This document shows positions 1 to 8,987 of a stretch of DNA of 40,514 nucleotides, piece by piece. Positions within the stretch are counted from its first letter, which is position 1. Each line of letters begins with the position of its first letter. The DNA is taken from the IMG/VR virus record IMGVR_UViG_3300025661_000007, positions 1-40,514 of that record. One strand, written 5' to 3'. The DNA is from a virus. The notes beneath the pieces were generated by a model. It saw only the letters and a list, made by a program, of their open reading frames with translations, had not been told where the DNA came from and did no database searches. The position numbers were made by a program, and so were the translations under genes.

Positions 1-141
1 AATATTTCGTAAGCTTTGTTCTATTTCTTCTGGATCATTTTTGTATATATATTCAGCAATTCTTTCAGGCATTGAAGAAAAATATGCACCTAGTTCATAT
101 GGTTTTGGTATTTTCCAATGCTGAATTGATTTAGGCATCCA
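1..141. repeat. Terminal direct repeat, left copy
   Basis: These bases recur at 40374-40514. The only difference is T at position 15 versus C at 40388, so positions 16-141 match exactly over 126 bases. The repeat lies inside a gene and the reading frame continues correctly through it. The simplest reading is an assembly overlap of a circular or circularly permuted genome. A true physical terminal redundancy cannot be excluded. Confidence 0.95.
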
Positions 142-3100
142 ATCTGGAAGAAATATATGCCATGATTTATTCTTCTCATATTCTGGTAGCTCATTATATC
201 TAGGATCATCTTTATTAATATACCATAGTGCTAATGATGGAAGTGTAAGCCTTGATACAGCCTTCATAGCTGCACCAGAAATAAGCTTGCCAGACTTGCC
301 AGGATTTGACCTCATCTCTCTATAGAACTTATCTAAACCCTGTATATGCGCATTAATAAATGGTGTTACTCTAGCTGCTGCACCTAAACCAGCACCTTTA
401 ACATTAAAATCTATTACAACATCTCTTGAACCTAAAGCTACTTCTCTTAATATATCAGGAGTCATACCTCTTCTACTTAACCCCTTTTTAAAATCACCAA
501 GTCTTGTACCTTTTTCAAGGGTATCTTTAATCTCTTCTAAGAAATGGCCAACATCTTCAAGATTAGTAATTACATTCTTTGATTTTGTTTTAGATACATT
601 TCTTAATGTTTTCTGATTAATATCTCTGCTTACACTATTAGCAAAAGATTGATCTCCACCAGCAGCTTTCCATTTATAATATAAATCATCTCTTTTTAAT
701 GCATGGAACATTCCTTTAACAAGATCGAATCCTGGAACAAATCCATTCTTACTGTAGATCATAGCTTCTATCTGATCTCTAAACACAGCTTTGACTAAAA
801 ACTTAGGATTTAATGCTACTGCTGTTGTTCTAACTATTCTTGCAGGATAAGATAGCGCTTTTGTCATGAATCCAAACTGTTCTTTATTTAAACCTTGTAA
901 AGCTTCAGCTACATTGTTAGGTACTTCATAAGATCGTTTAACACCGTTATCAAAGTAAGTTATTTTCCCTTTTTCAAACTCACTAATCTCCATGAAGTCT
1001 ACAAGATTCTTTACAGTTTGAGCTTCTGGAACTTCTGGATTAAGTTCTATTGTTTTACCAAGACCTTTATCATTTTCCATTAGGTCTACTAAAGATTTAG
1101 ATACAACGTTCTTTTCTCCAGATCGTATTATTCTATAGGTATTATCTATTATAGATTCTAGTGGATCAATAACTCGTTTTGATGAACCTGTTTGTTTGAA
1201 GAACTCTTTTTTAGGTCTTAACTTTCCACTTAATTGATAATCTTTAGTCGCTACTTCACGCTTGAAAGGAACATAATCTTTATACATTTCTTCAAATATA
1301 TCACGAGTACTAGGGGAGATCAAACCAGTCTTCTCTGCATAATCAAGTATATCTTTCTGATAAACTTCTAATTCCTTTTTAGCTTTAGTAAACTTCTTAT
1401 CACCTTCTTCGATAACTCTCTTAGCATCTTTCTGTATAATACCTGATTCTTTATCAAAGGAATCTAACTCTACTGCTCTTTTTGCAGATAAGTACTTACT
1501 AAATTCTTTTAGCTCTAATCTAATGGGCTTTAGAATCTCTGAAAGTCCTTTATTCTTGAACTTAAGTGTTTTTGGATCGAAGGTTTTATGCATTAAGAAT
1601 GTTTCTACTTTGCCACTCCAGCCCTTAAATAAACGGGCTAATTTATAAGGGTTTTGTGATATAGGAAGTTCTGAAGTAGATATATCATCAACAAGTTTCT
1701 TAACAGGATAAAATTCATCAATTACTTTTGTCCTGAAAGATTGCTTTTCTTCTTTAACTACTTTCTGCTTCTCTCCAATAGATACCTGATCTTCTACTGT
1801 TCCCCTTTTGCTTATTCTGGCTTTAATACTTGGACGTGTAGCCTCTATTCTAGCATTCTCTTTGGCCCACTTTCTTACTATCTGGCTTTTTAGTTTTGAT
1901 CCTTCTCTAGCTTTCTGTACATTAGCAAGATCATAAGCCTTATTAATCTTATCCTTAGCTTTTTGAAGGTTGGCTTTATACTCATCAAAAGTCTTCTGCT
2001 TTTCTTTAGCTAACTTTTTATCTCTTTGCATAGCTTTATTAATAATATCATTTTCTCTAGCAGTAGACTCTCTTTTTAATCTAGCAAGTTCTTGTGATCT
2101 CATTTTATCAGAATTTTCTATAGCTCTATCATTAATCTGCTTGCTCTGTTTTTCTGATGCCAGTTTTTCCTTTTCCATATTTGAGCTTACTTGATCATCA
2201 ATCTTTTCTTCTCTAGATTTTAATCTTTTCTCATTAGCCTTACGTTCTGCATCACGATTATTCTTAGCCTCTTCTTCTATCTTAGCTACTTTTTCTAGGT
2301 AACGCTTCTCTTGGTTTTTCCTTATTGATTCCTGCTTCTCTCTAGCCTTAGGTGCTGTAGTGTTCTCTAAACGTTTGTCGCTAGCTTTCTTTTCTTGATT
2401 ACGCTTTACCTCTTCTAACTTAAGCTTAGATTTCTCTTGTGAGTCTATCAACTTTTCTTTCTGCTTAAGCTTTGCAGTTTCAATATCTCTAATCTTTTTC
2501 TTTTGTAACTCTGCTGATTCTTCTATCTTAGAAAGTTTAGATTCAGCCTCTTTCTCAAGTTTTTTAGTTGTCTTTTCAGCTTTCTCTACTTCACGATTTA
2601 AGTTTTCTTCTATTTTAACATTAGTTTTTTTTCTTTCTTCAGACTGTTTCTTCTCTGAAAAATCTATTTCTCGATTTAATCTATCAGTAGCTTCTTTAAC
2701 TTGTTTAGTAGCCTTCTCTTCAATCTTTGGCTCTTCTTTTAAAATCTTATATACTTCTTCTTCAGCAGCCTTGACTTTTGTATCTCGCTCTTTATCTATC
2801 TCTATTGATGTTTTAGCTTCTTTTGTAGCTTTCTCTTCAAGAAGATCTTTTGCAGATGCACTTTTCTGTTTCAGTATTTTCTTATCTACTTCTATATTTA
2901 TATCATCAATTCTTTCTTGAGTTAATTCTTCAGGTAATAACTTAGCAATCTCGTCATATACTTCTATTGTCTTTTTATAATTAGCTTCGTCTTTAAATCC
3001 TTTAGCCGCATTTTTCATTGCTGGTATTGCTTTTACAAGCTGAAATGGTGTCATAACAGTAAGAGCACCCTTTAAATCATTTGCATTTGGAAGTCTACCT

Positions 3101-3942
3101 TCTGCTATAGCTGGTATTGCAGTTAAAGCTGTCGCTTCAGATGCAAGCTCAAGTGATTTTGCACCAATCTTAGTCTTAAATAGATTGCCAAAGATCTTAG
3201 ATTTTCCAAGCAATGGAGCGCCAATCTGTACCATAGAAAGAATTGCTCCAGTAAGTCCAGAATTGAAAGTATCCGAAGCTACATTATTAGCTCTGTCTAT
3301 AAACTCACCAAAAGTTAAATCATTACCCTGTAATGCAAAATCTCTATATTCTTTAAGAGATTCTTTCATAAATGTATTAAACGCTAAAGCACCAGCTCCT
3401 CCACCAAGTAGCGATCCTACTGAACCACCTAATGTAGTACCAAGGCCTGGCACGACAGAGCCAGCAGCACCACCAGAAAGTCCTCCAATTGTGCTACCAA
3501 CTGTAGCTCCAGCGGCAAGATACGGTGCATCACTAACCATTTCACCACCAAACATAATAACGCCTTCCCAGAAATTAGGATCGTCTTCTGCTAGTTTTAA
3601 TATTTCAGAGTCTTCAAGATTTCCTGTTAATGCTTTAACTAATTCTCCAGATACACCTTTTTCAGTACCAGCTAGAAATCTATCTAGATATGATATGTCT
3701 TTCTTATCTGGCTTTTGTTCATCAGGTTCATCTTCAAAAAAGTTTCTTTGCTTAGGTTCCTCTTGTGCTTCTTCATCAAAAAAATTGCGTGTCTGTGGCT
3801 CTTCTTGAACTTGTTGTTGAACTATAGGAGGAATGTCTTCTTCAACTATCGGTATAGCCTTTTGCTGTGCTAAATCATTATCTAAGAAGTTTCTATAATC
3901 TGATTGTACCACTCCTGGTTCTTCAGCAAAAAAGTTTCTCAT
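1..3942 (-). CDS. Giant ejection/internal virion protein with LPD38-like region (N-terminal 1314 codons; continues at 40373)
   Basis: An open frame runs from ATG at 3942 (TAATG overlap with the gene upstream) to base 1. Joined through the terminal repeat to 40373-39669 it encodes 1548 residues. Order: an N-terminal tail (1-80) with four RNF[F/L] motifs followed by acidic residues; a glycine-rich hydrophobic stretch (about 138-184) resembling a membrane-active glycine zipper; a long Lys/Glu-rich coiled coil (about 315-735); and a C-terminal region (about 1030 onward) resembling large polyvalent protein-associated domain 38, found in giant phage virion proteins. It follows two smaller candidate ejection proteins, as P22 gp7, gp20 and gp16 follow the tail genes. 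The inferred role is a protein injected with the DNA that helps form a channel through the envelope. I see no lysozyme or transglycosylase motif. Confidence 0.85.
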   Translation of the reverse strand, partial: MRNFFAEEPGVVQSDYRNFLDNDLAQQKAIPIVEEDIPPIVQQQVQEEPQTRNFFDEEAQEEPKQRNFFEDEPDEQKPDKKDISYLDRFLAGTEKGVSGELVKALTGNLEDSEILKLAEDDPNFWEGVIMFGGEMVSDAPYLAAGATVGSTIGGLSGGAAGSVVPGLGTTLGGSVGSLLGGGAGALAFNTFMKESLKEYRDFALQGNDLTFGEFIDRANNVASDTFNSGLTGAILSMVQIGAPLLGKSKIFGNLFKTKIGAKSLELASEATALTAIPAIAEGRLPNANDLKGALTVMTPFQLVKAIPAMKNAAKGFKDEANYKKTIEVYDEIAKLLPEELTQERIDDINIEVDKKILKQKSASAKDLLEEKATKEAKTSIEIDKERDTKVKAAEEEVYKILKEEPKIEEKATKQVKEATDRLNREIDFSEKKQSEERKKTNVKIEENLNREVEKAEKTTKKLEKEAESKLSKIEESAELQKKKIRDIETAKLKQKEKLIDSQEKSKLKLEEVKRNQEKKASDKRLENTTAPKAREKQESIRKNQEKRYLEKVAKIEEEAKNNRDAERKANEKRLKSREEKIDDQVSSNMEKEKLASEKQSKQINDRAIENSDKMRSQELARLKRESTARENDIINKAMQRDKKLAKEKQKTFDEYKANLQKAKDKINKAYDLANVQKAREGSKLKSQIVRKWAKENARIEATRPSIKARISKRGTVEDQVSIGEKQKVVKEEKQSFRTKVIDEFYPVKKLVDDISTSELPISQNPYKLARLFKGWSGKVETFLMHKTFDPKTLKFKNKGLSEILKPIRLELKEFSKYLSAKRAVELDSFDKESGIIQKDAKRVIEEGDKKFTKAKKELEVYQKDILDYAEKTGLISPSTRDIFEEMYKDYVPFKREVATKDYQLSGKLRPKKEFFKQTGSSKRVIDPLESIIDNTYRIIRSGEKNVVSKSLVDLMENDKGLGKTIELNPEVPEAQTVKNLVDFMEISEFEKGKITYFDNGVKRSYEVPNNVAEALQGLNKEQFGFMTKALSYPARIVRTTAVALNPKFLVKAVFRDQIEAMIYSKNGFVPGFDLVKGMFHALKRDDLYYKWKAAGGDQSFANSVSRDINQKTLRNVSKTKSKNVITNLEDVGHFLEEIKDTLEKGTRLGDFKKGLSRRGMTPDILREVALGSRDVVIDFNVKGAGLGAAARVTPFINAHIQGLDKFYREMRSNPGKSGKLISGAAMKAVSRLTLPSLALWYINKDDPRYNELPEYEKNKSWHIFLPDWMPKSIQHWKIPKPYELGAYFSSMPERIAEYIYKNDPEEIEQSLRNI

Positions 3943-4652
3943 TAGTCATATATCTCGCTTAACATTTCATTAGCCAAGTCTTGATTGCCCCTTGCTACTT
4001 TCAAGAATAATTCTGCCTGTTTTTTATCTTCTGTATTTTTCATATCAAATATCATCTTTCCAGTTTCAGAAAGAGGCCTTTCTTTTTTCACTTCTTTAGG
4101 AGCAGCCTTTGCTTCTTTTTCAGCAGCCTTCTTTTCTTTTTTTGAAAGCTTCTTCGGCGGTATGAAAGAATCATAATAATTATCTAAAAAATCTGTTGAA
4201 ATTTCTTCTCCATTAGAAATAGCTTTCTTATTAGCTTTCTGTTCCTTACGAAGATTCTGCTTTAAATTAAGATAATCTTCTTTGGATAAAGTTGATTGGT
4301 CTGTATCTTTATACAGCTCATTCATATCTTTATTAGCGTTATCATAATCAGTATTAATAGATTTCTGCTTTTCTTGCATATCTTTCTTACTATTGTCAGC
4401 ACCTTTAGAGATACTATTACCAATAGCTATTAAAGAATCATAATCTGGAGCATTAGAAATTGCCTGGCCTTCTTCAGATTCTGGATCAATACCCAAAGAC
4501 TTCATAAGAAATTGCCCATGAGCATTAACTTTATTTTTCTCTCTCTTATTAGCCATACCTTTTTGAAAACCACTTGAAATTGATTTACTTGCTGAACCAA
4601 TAGCTCTATTAAGCCCTCGTGTTAAAGGGTCTTCTGGTAATGTATAAACCAT
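3942..4652 (-). CDS. Hypothetical structural/ejection protein, Lys-rich
   Basis: A 236-residue, highly charged protein rich in Lys and Glu with predicted helix throughout. Residues about 165-190 form a dense KKxxKK/AAEKEAKAA-like stretch. The start overlaps the stop of the gene upstream (TAATG) and its own stop overlaps the start of the giant ejection protein, so all three should be translationally coupled. No family is recognised. Its position between the S74-domain protein and the giant LPD38-like protein suggests a small ejection protein or an internal head protein, by analogy with the P22 gp7-gp20-gp16 cluster. Confidence 0.7.
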   Translation of the reverse strand: MVYTLPEDPLTRGLNRAIGSASKSISSGFQKGMANKREKNKVNAHGQFLMKSLGIDPESEEGQAISNAPDYDSLIAIGNSISKGADNSKKDMQEKQKSINTDYDNANKDMNELYKDTDQSTLSKEDYLNLKQNLRKEQKANKKAISNGEEISTDFLDNYYDSFIPPKKLSKKEKKAAEKEAKAAPKEVKKERPLSETGKMIFDMKNTEDKKQAELFLKVARGNQDLANEMLSEIYD

Positions 4653-5554
4653 TATTTTTCCTCCAACTTTTTAACCTTTTTAGAAAGCTCTTTGATAGCA
4701 TTTATAGCTATCGCTAATAGACCATATAAGTCTACATGAAGAATACCATCTAAGTTCTCTTGTATCTCTTCTGGTAAGTCTTCAGCAATAAGTCCTACTT
4801 TATCTTTGGAATCTTTAATAAATTCTTCTTTGTAATCATATTGCTTTACAGACATATTCTCTATGACTTCTAGGCCTTTATTATATTCTTTTATATTTTC
4901 TTTTATCTTTCTTGAAGATGCAGCAATAGAAGCAGCACCAGCAGCACCAGCAGCACTACCACCAGCAGCAATAATAGAAGGCCATAAACCTTCAGAACCA
5001 GGATCAATACCAACTTCAAATTGTTTATTAAAACCTTGGTTAATAAGCTGTGTATATCTATCAATAGCAGATAAGTTCTGTTGTCCTGGAGCTTCAGCTA
5101 ATCCTAAAGCTTGTTGGATTGCTTGATTGCGTATCTGTTCTTTTTGCTGTTCTGCGGTAAGCATTGTATTTGATTTCTGCGCTCCTAGATTCCTTTCAAA
5201 ATCATTAGCAGCTCCTGTCATAGCTAATTGTGAAGCACCACTTCTAGCACCTCCTACACCAGCATATCTCTCTGCTATACCAGGTATAGTCTGCTGTTGG
5301 AAATTTTCTCTTTGTGGATTGCCAATATACTGATCAAAATTCTGCGCTGTTCTTGCAGGATCAAACTCTGATAATTGTCCAGCATTTGCATTAATAGCAT
5401 TCTGATAAGTTTGATTTCCTTCAAGATTATTATCTAGCATTCCAAACATCTCTGACATCTTTCCGCCAGTTTGCTCATTTAACTGTCGTAAAATTGCAGA
5501 CTGTTCCTCTGTTAAAGTATCTGTTTTTATCGCACCTGGATCACGAGCACCCAT
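4652..5554 (-). CDS. Ejection-type virion protein with C-terminal S74-like intramolecular chaperone domain
   Basis: 300 residues. Positions 1-190 are helical and rich in Gln and Ala, like podoviral ejection proteins. Positions 191-212 are an Ala/Gly-rich hydrophobic segment. Positions 213-300 match the peptidase S74/endosialidase chaperone domain: SSRKIKENI at 213-221, then GLEVIE, VKQYDY, VGLIAEDLPE and a C-terminal coiled coil. In this family a serine at the domain start with a downstream lysine performs self-cleavage after trimer folding; S213 is the candidate nucleophile. S74 domains usually end tail spikes or fibres, so fusion to an ejection-like body is less common. Start ATG follows GGGGAGG. 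Confidence 0.8.
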   Translation of the reverse strand: MGARDPGAIKTDTLTEEQSAILRQLNEQTGGKMSEMFGMLDNNLEGNQTYQNAINANAGQLSEFDPARTAQNFDQYIGNPQRENFQQQTIPGIAERYAGVGGARSGASQLAMTGAANDFERNLGAQKSNTMLTAEQQKEQIRNQAIQQALGLAEAPGQQNLSAIDRYTQLINQGFNKQFEVGIDPGSEGLWPSIIAAGGSAAGAAGAASIAASSRKIKENIKEYNKGLEVIENMSVKQYDYKEEFIKDSKDKVGLIAEDLPEEIQENLDGILHVDLYGLLAIAINAIKELSKKVKKLEEK

Positions 5555-5555
5555 A

Positions 5556-5954
5556 TTAAACCTCCCCTACTAATAAAGATTCATTTGTCTTACACATACC
5601 AAACTTTTCATATAAGGTTGGCTTATCAGTTAAAAAATATATCTTATGGATATTCATATCTGAAGCTTCTTGTTTAATTAACTCTACAATCTTACTAAGC
5701 TTATCAGTATGTTTCCATTCATCACATATGCTAAGAGTATTTATAAACATACTCATATCCATCATATTTACTTGATACCAGATATAACCTTTAATCTCAT
5801 GTTCATTATCAATAATTCCGTAAAGAAAAGCATTAGCAAATTTACCAGCATCTTTTAGATAAGAATAAAACTGCTCTGCATTACCTCTTGGAGTCTGCTC
5901 TATTAACTTTCTTGGTATAAGTCTTCCATTATATACTTTTATAAATTCTATCAT
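5556..5954 (-). CDS. GNAT-family N-acetyltransferase-like protein
   Basis: 132 residues with the layout of a small GNAT acetyltransferase: a core containing GYIWYQV (beta-4-like strand), a helix with KLSKIVELIKQEA (the acetyl-CoA loop/helix region, lacking a perfect RxxGxG), then the strand IHKIYFLTD and a C-terminal LYEKFGM like the GNAT beta6-alpha4 'FYEKLGF' element. ATGA overlap with the gene upstream and close spacing downstream place it inside the tail/ejection operon. Similar proteins occur in tail clusters of podoviruses; the substrate is unknown. It may modify a virion protein or have become structural. Confidence 0.65.
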   Translation of the reverse strand: MIEFIKVYNGRLIPRKLIEQTPRGNAEQFYSYLKDAGKFANAFLYGIIDNEHEIKGYIWYQVNMMDMSMFINTLSICDEWKHTDKLSKIVELIKQEASDMNIHKIYFLTDKPTLYEKFGMCKTNESLLVGEV

Positions 5955-6448
5955 TCTAATGTTTGTCCCATATAACGTATTGATCCTCTTATTTCGCCAC
6001 TTGCTTGTACAGCTATAATACCTTCAGCACCAGCATTACTATGTGATACAAAATATCCATATCCATCATTAGGTTCTAATCTGATAGTTGCATATGTATC
6101 ACCAACATTCTTATAAGTTAATCCATTTGTACCAACAGCATTGTTAAATATATGGTTATTAGCATAGAAGATTTTAGATGGCATATTAATATGAATATTA
6201 CCTACTCCGCCAACCCAATTTGTCCAAGTTACAACAAAGAAATAATCTATGAATATTCCCTGTCTACAATACCATCCATCTTGGATTCCATATGTTACAG
6301 TTCCCGCAGTAGTACTACCATAAATCGTAGGTGTAAACTCTCTTATTGATCCGTTTATAGCAGTAGCTACATTTCTAAAAGCATTTTCAATCTGAATCTT
6401 TTGCTCTTGTGGATCTAAACTTAAAATATAATCTGGGTCTAATCTCAT
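5951..6448 (-). CDS. Tail protein, putative beta-sandwich fibre/tip domain
   Basis: 165 residues. A short helical N-terminus (1-35, with QKIQIENAFRNVATAIN) is followed by a beta-rich region with a GTVTYGIQDGWYCRQG segment typical of phage fibre-tip or decoration domains, and a Gly/Thr-rich end. The start codon overlaps the stop of the tail hub gene (ATGA), so the two are coupled. The inferred role is a short fibre or tip protein attached to the hub. No enzyme motif is visible. Confidence 0.6.
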   Translation of the reverse strand: MRLDPDYILSLDPQEQKIQIENAFRNVATAINGSIREFTPTIYGSTTAGTVTYGIQDGWYCRQGIFIDYFFVVTWTNWVGGVGNIHINMPSKIFYANNHIFNNAVGTNGLTYKNVGDTYATIRLEPNDGYGYFVSHSNAGAEGIIAVQASGEIRGSIRYMGQTLE

Positions 6449-8628
6449 TGCTTTATCTTAGCTCCTGGTTTCATCCAAAATAAGAATCCATGTATCTCAA
6501 TCTGTTGCAATGGTATATTTGCATCTGCCTTCTGTGCATCAGATAAATAAATTCTCATCTTTATAAATTGACCAGATGTTATACAGTCTGCGAATACCCA
6601 TGTCTTATCTCCTTTACCTTCTGAACAATCAATAGTTGCTGTATATGCTGGTTCTATATCTTCATCTACATAGAAATCTACAGAAAATTCAGCATTATCA
6701 AGTCGTGTAACAAAGAAGCCTACTTGTTGTGTTAATACCTCAACACCTTTTGTAATGAATGGATTTAGTCGACCACTAATACAAAGAAAATCAATTATTG
6801 AATATGTTCCAGCCCAATCAGTAACATCGGTATTAGCATTCTCATCATTGCAAGCATAAATATATCCATGTGTACCACCAGAAAGCAATACTGGATAACC
6901 AGCTTGCATAGAACGATCTCCCCATCTAACTCCAGCAAGTGAAGCTATTGTACTTCCAGAATAATCAGCGAATGTTTTATCAGCAGATTCTACCCAGTTA
7001 CCATAACAAAAAGCTGGAAGATCATATTTGGAAAATGCTTTATCTTCATAGTTAAATACTAATACAGAATTATTCTTAGACGTGTTTGGAGATGATGGAT
7101 AACTAAGCCATATCTGATCTAATACATCGTTCCTTCCAGAGTATGCTTTAGCAATATTATCAATATCAATATCATAAACAAAATCAGGTATTACCTTATC
7201 AAAGTTATCACAACTACTTCCATTAGAAGCTATAAGTCCTTTACCACCTAGAAAAGCAGCTGAATCAACATATTCAATTCCAGAGAATGTAGCACTAACA
7301 TCTTTAAAGCCTGCTATACGCCTCCATGTAAATGGAAGATTTGGATCACCAATATAATCTAAAGCCCATACACTATTTTCGAACCCAACAATTGGAATAT
7401 TTCCAAAGAAAGAAAAGCTAACAATCTCTTCATTAGTGGGAGCGTCTACATAGTTACCTTTGCCAGCAGTATCTCTACGCCAAGCATCAGTATTTAATGG
7501 ATTACCTACCCAAGACCATGCAGCTCTTTGTGGATAATGAGTACTAGATGAACCTTCTACAGTATTTAGCATTACAACACGTTCATGAGAAGTAAATACT
7601 ATGAGAGCACCTTTTATTAATTCAGCTCCAGCGACATCTAATCTTAAAGATGAATCATCTGCTATAGGGTCTTTTATTGTAGCTCCATCAAAATATCGTA
7701 TACCATTTTGAGGTGTCTGTCCACTTGTATCATATGTTGTATTGTCTGCTATCCAAAGTTTATCATTATAAGCATGAGTCCATACTAAGTTTGTACTATC
7801 CAAGAAGTTATAACATTGATAAGTTACTACTACTGCATCACCAATACCAACATTAGCTGTAAATGTAACAGAAATAATTCCAGTATTGTAATCTATAGTT
7901 CCTGTGCCATCACCAGTAAAACTTCCGATACCATCATCAGTAAGTACTTGAACACCTACAGAATCAGTAACAATAACGCTACCCCTAACAAGAGGAGTAT
8001 TAGTGAGTGTATGTCCATAAATTTTTCCTCCATCACCAGTATCAAAATCCGCAGATGTTATTGTTCCTGGTATGTTTTCAAAATACTTATATGTTGGATT
8101 CCATCTACTCATACGATTTTGCTGAAAACCTACTAGAAGATTACCACCAGAATATCTATCAAACTGTTTTATACAACGAGAGTCTTCATCTACATCATAG
8201 TGATACTTAACAACAACAGTACCAACAAGAGCACCGTCAAATTCTAGCGAAATAGCTCCAGTAGTATAATTTATTGTTCCAGTAGCATCACCAGTAAATG
8301 TGCCAAGAGGATAAGTACTTTTAGAATATGAATCATATGCTATTTGAGTTCCAGCATCATTGTCATATACAATTACTGAATGAGGTATGATAGGTTTATT
8401 TGTAACTGTTTTAGTCCATACATCGCCTACAGCATTAGCAAAGCCTTCTTCTTCATAATACTTTCCTTGCTGACCAAAAACACTTTGACCATTACGCTTC
8501 CGTAATAATCCTCGTCTTATCATAATATTATTTAAAGTATTAAAAGAATCTTGAGGTGTTTTAAATGGCTCTACAGAGAGGTTTATTCCACTTCTAAAGT
8601 CGTATATTGGGAAGGGCTGGAATGTCAT
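6445..8628 (-). CDS. Tail hub/stabilisation protein (P22 gp10-like role) with two inserted repeat domains
   Basis: 727 residues from ATG 8628, preceded by AAAGGTG; a GTG nine bases further upstream is possible but lies within that SD. The N-terminal IYDFRSGINLSVEP and the many repeating beta segments with W/Y fit a beta-propeller hub of P22 gp10 type, and gene position agrees. Two homologous insertions at about 75-150 and 205-275 share VIV..., FTGD.TGTI.Y.TG.IS and V.Y segments and look like duplicated Ig-like adhesion domains. It overlaps the small Cys-rich gene upstream by 35 bases. Function is inferred from architecture and synteny. Confidence 0.7.
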   Translation of the reverse strand: MTFQPFPIYDFRSGINLSVEPFKTPQDSFNTLNNIMIRRGLLRKRNGQSVFGQQGKYYEEEGFANAVGDVWTKTVTNKPIIPHSVIVYDNDAGTQIAYDSYSKSTYPLGTFTGDATGTINYTTGAISLEFDGALVGTVVVKYHYDVDEDSRCIKQFDRYSGGNLLVGFQQNRMSRWNPTYKYFENIPGTITSADFDTGDGGKIYGHTLTNTPLVRGSVIVTDSVGVQVLTDDGIGSFTGDGTGTIDYNTGIISVTFTANVGIGDAVVVTYQCYNFLDSTNLVWTHAYNDKLWIADNTTYDTSGQTPQNGIRYFDGATIKDPIADDSSLRLDVAGAELIKGALIVFTSHERVVMLNTVEGSSSTHYPQRAAWSWVGNPLNTDAWRRDTAGKGNYVDAPTNEEIVSFSFFGNIPIVGFENSVWALDYIGDPNLPFTWRRIAGFKDVSATFSGIEYVDSAAFLGGKGLIASNGSSCDNFDKVIPDFVYDIDIDNIAKAYSGRNDVLDQIWLSYPSSPNTSKNNSVLVFNYEDKAFSKYDLPAFCYGNWVESADKTFADYSGSTIASLAGVRWGDRSMQAGYPVLLSGGTHGYIYACNDENANTDVTDWAGTYSIIDFLCISGRLNPFITKGVEVLTQQVGFFVTRLDNAEFSVDFYVDEDIEPAYTATIDCSEGKGDKTWVFADCITSGQFIKMRIYLSDAQKADANIPLQQIEIHGFLFWMKPGAKIKQ

Positions 8629-8968
8629 GTTGTTCACCTTTTTTGCTTACTTCTAAAAGTACCTGTTCAGTATTTCTTTTCATACTATTTAGTGCCGAAC
8701 CATGAGAAATCATGAAATCACTAGTTTCTTTTTTTAATTCTGCTAATGAATTTCTAATCTCTCCAGTAAGCTTCTTTACTCCAATAGTATTATTATGATC
8801 ATCCATCTGCATAAACATTGATCTTACTGGTGCACAATCCTCGCAAACTATTGGCTGATTGCTTTCTGCATTTGACCATATAGTTTCTCTATGAAAAGGA
8901 CATACTTTACCATCTGACTCATGTTGTTCCCAAAAAATACATTTCTCTTTTAAACAAGTACCTTTCAT
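8594..8968 (-). CDS. Small Cys-rich protein with C-terminal coiled coil
   Basis: 124 residues. The first half holds cysteines in pairs (CLKEKC at 5-10, VCPFH near 23, CEDC near 42-45) with histidines, suggesting a zinc-binding unit. The second half is an amphipathic helix that could form a coiled coil. Start is ATG with TTGAGG seven bases upstream. The 3' end overlaps the tail hub gene by 35 bases. No family recognised; the position between collar proteins and hub suggests a tail assembly or minor structural role. Confidence 0.6.
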   Translation of the reverse strand: MKGTCLKEKCIFWEQHESDGKVCPFHRETIWSNAESNQPIVCEDCAPVRSMFMQMDDHNNTIGVKKLTGEIRNSLAELKKETSDFMISHGSALNSMKRNTEQVLLEVSKKGEQHDIPALPNIRL

Positions 8969-8987
8969 ATTACCTCAATATTGTTTG

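Noticed and set aside
3185-3808. 207-residue plus-strand frame
   Set aside because: It is antisense to the giant ejection protein gene; composition is that of a shadow frame and no SD is present.
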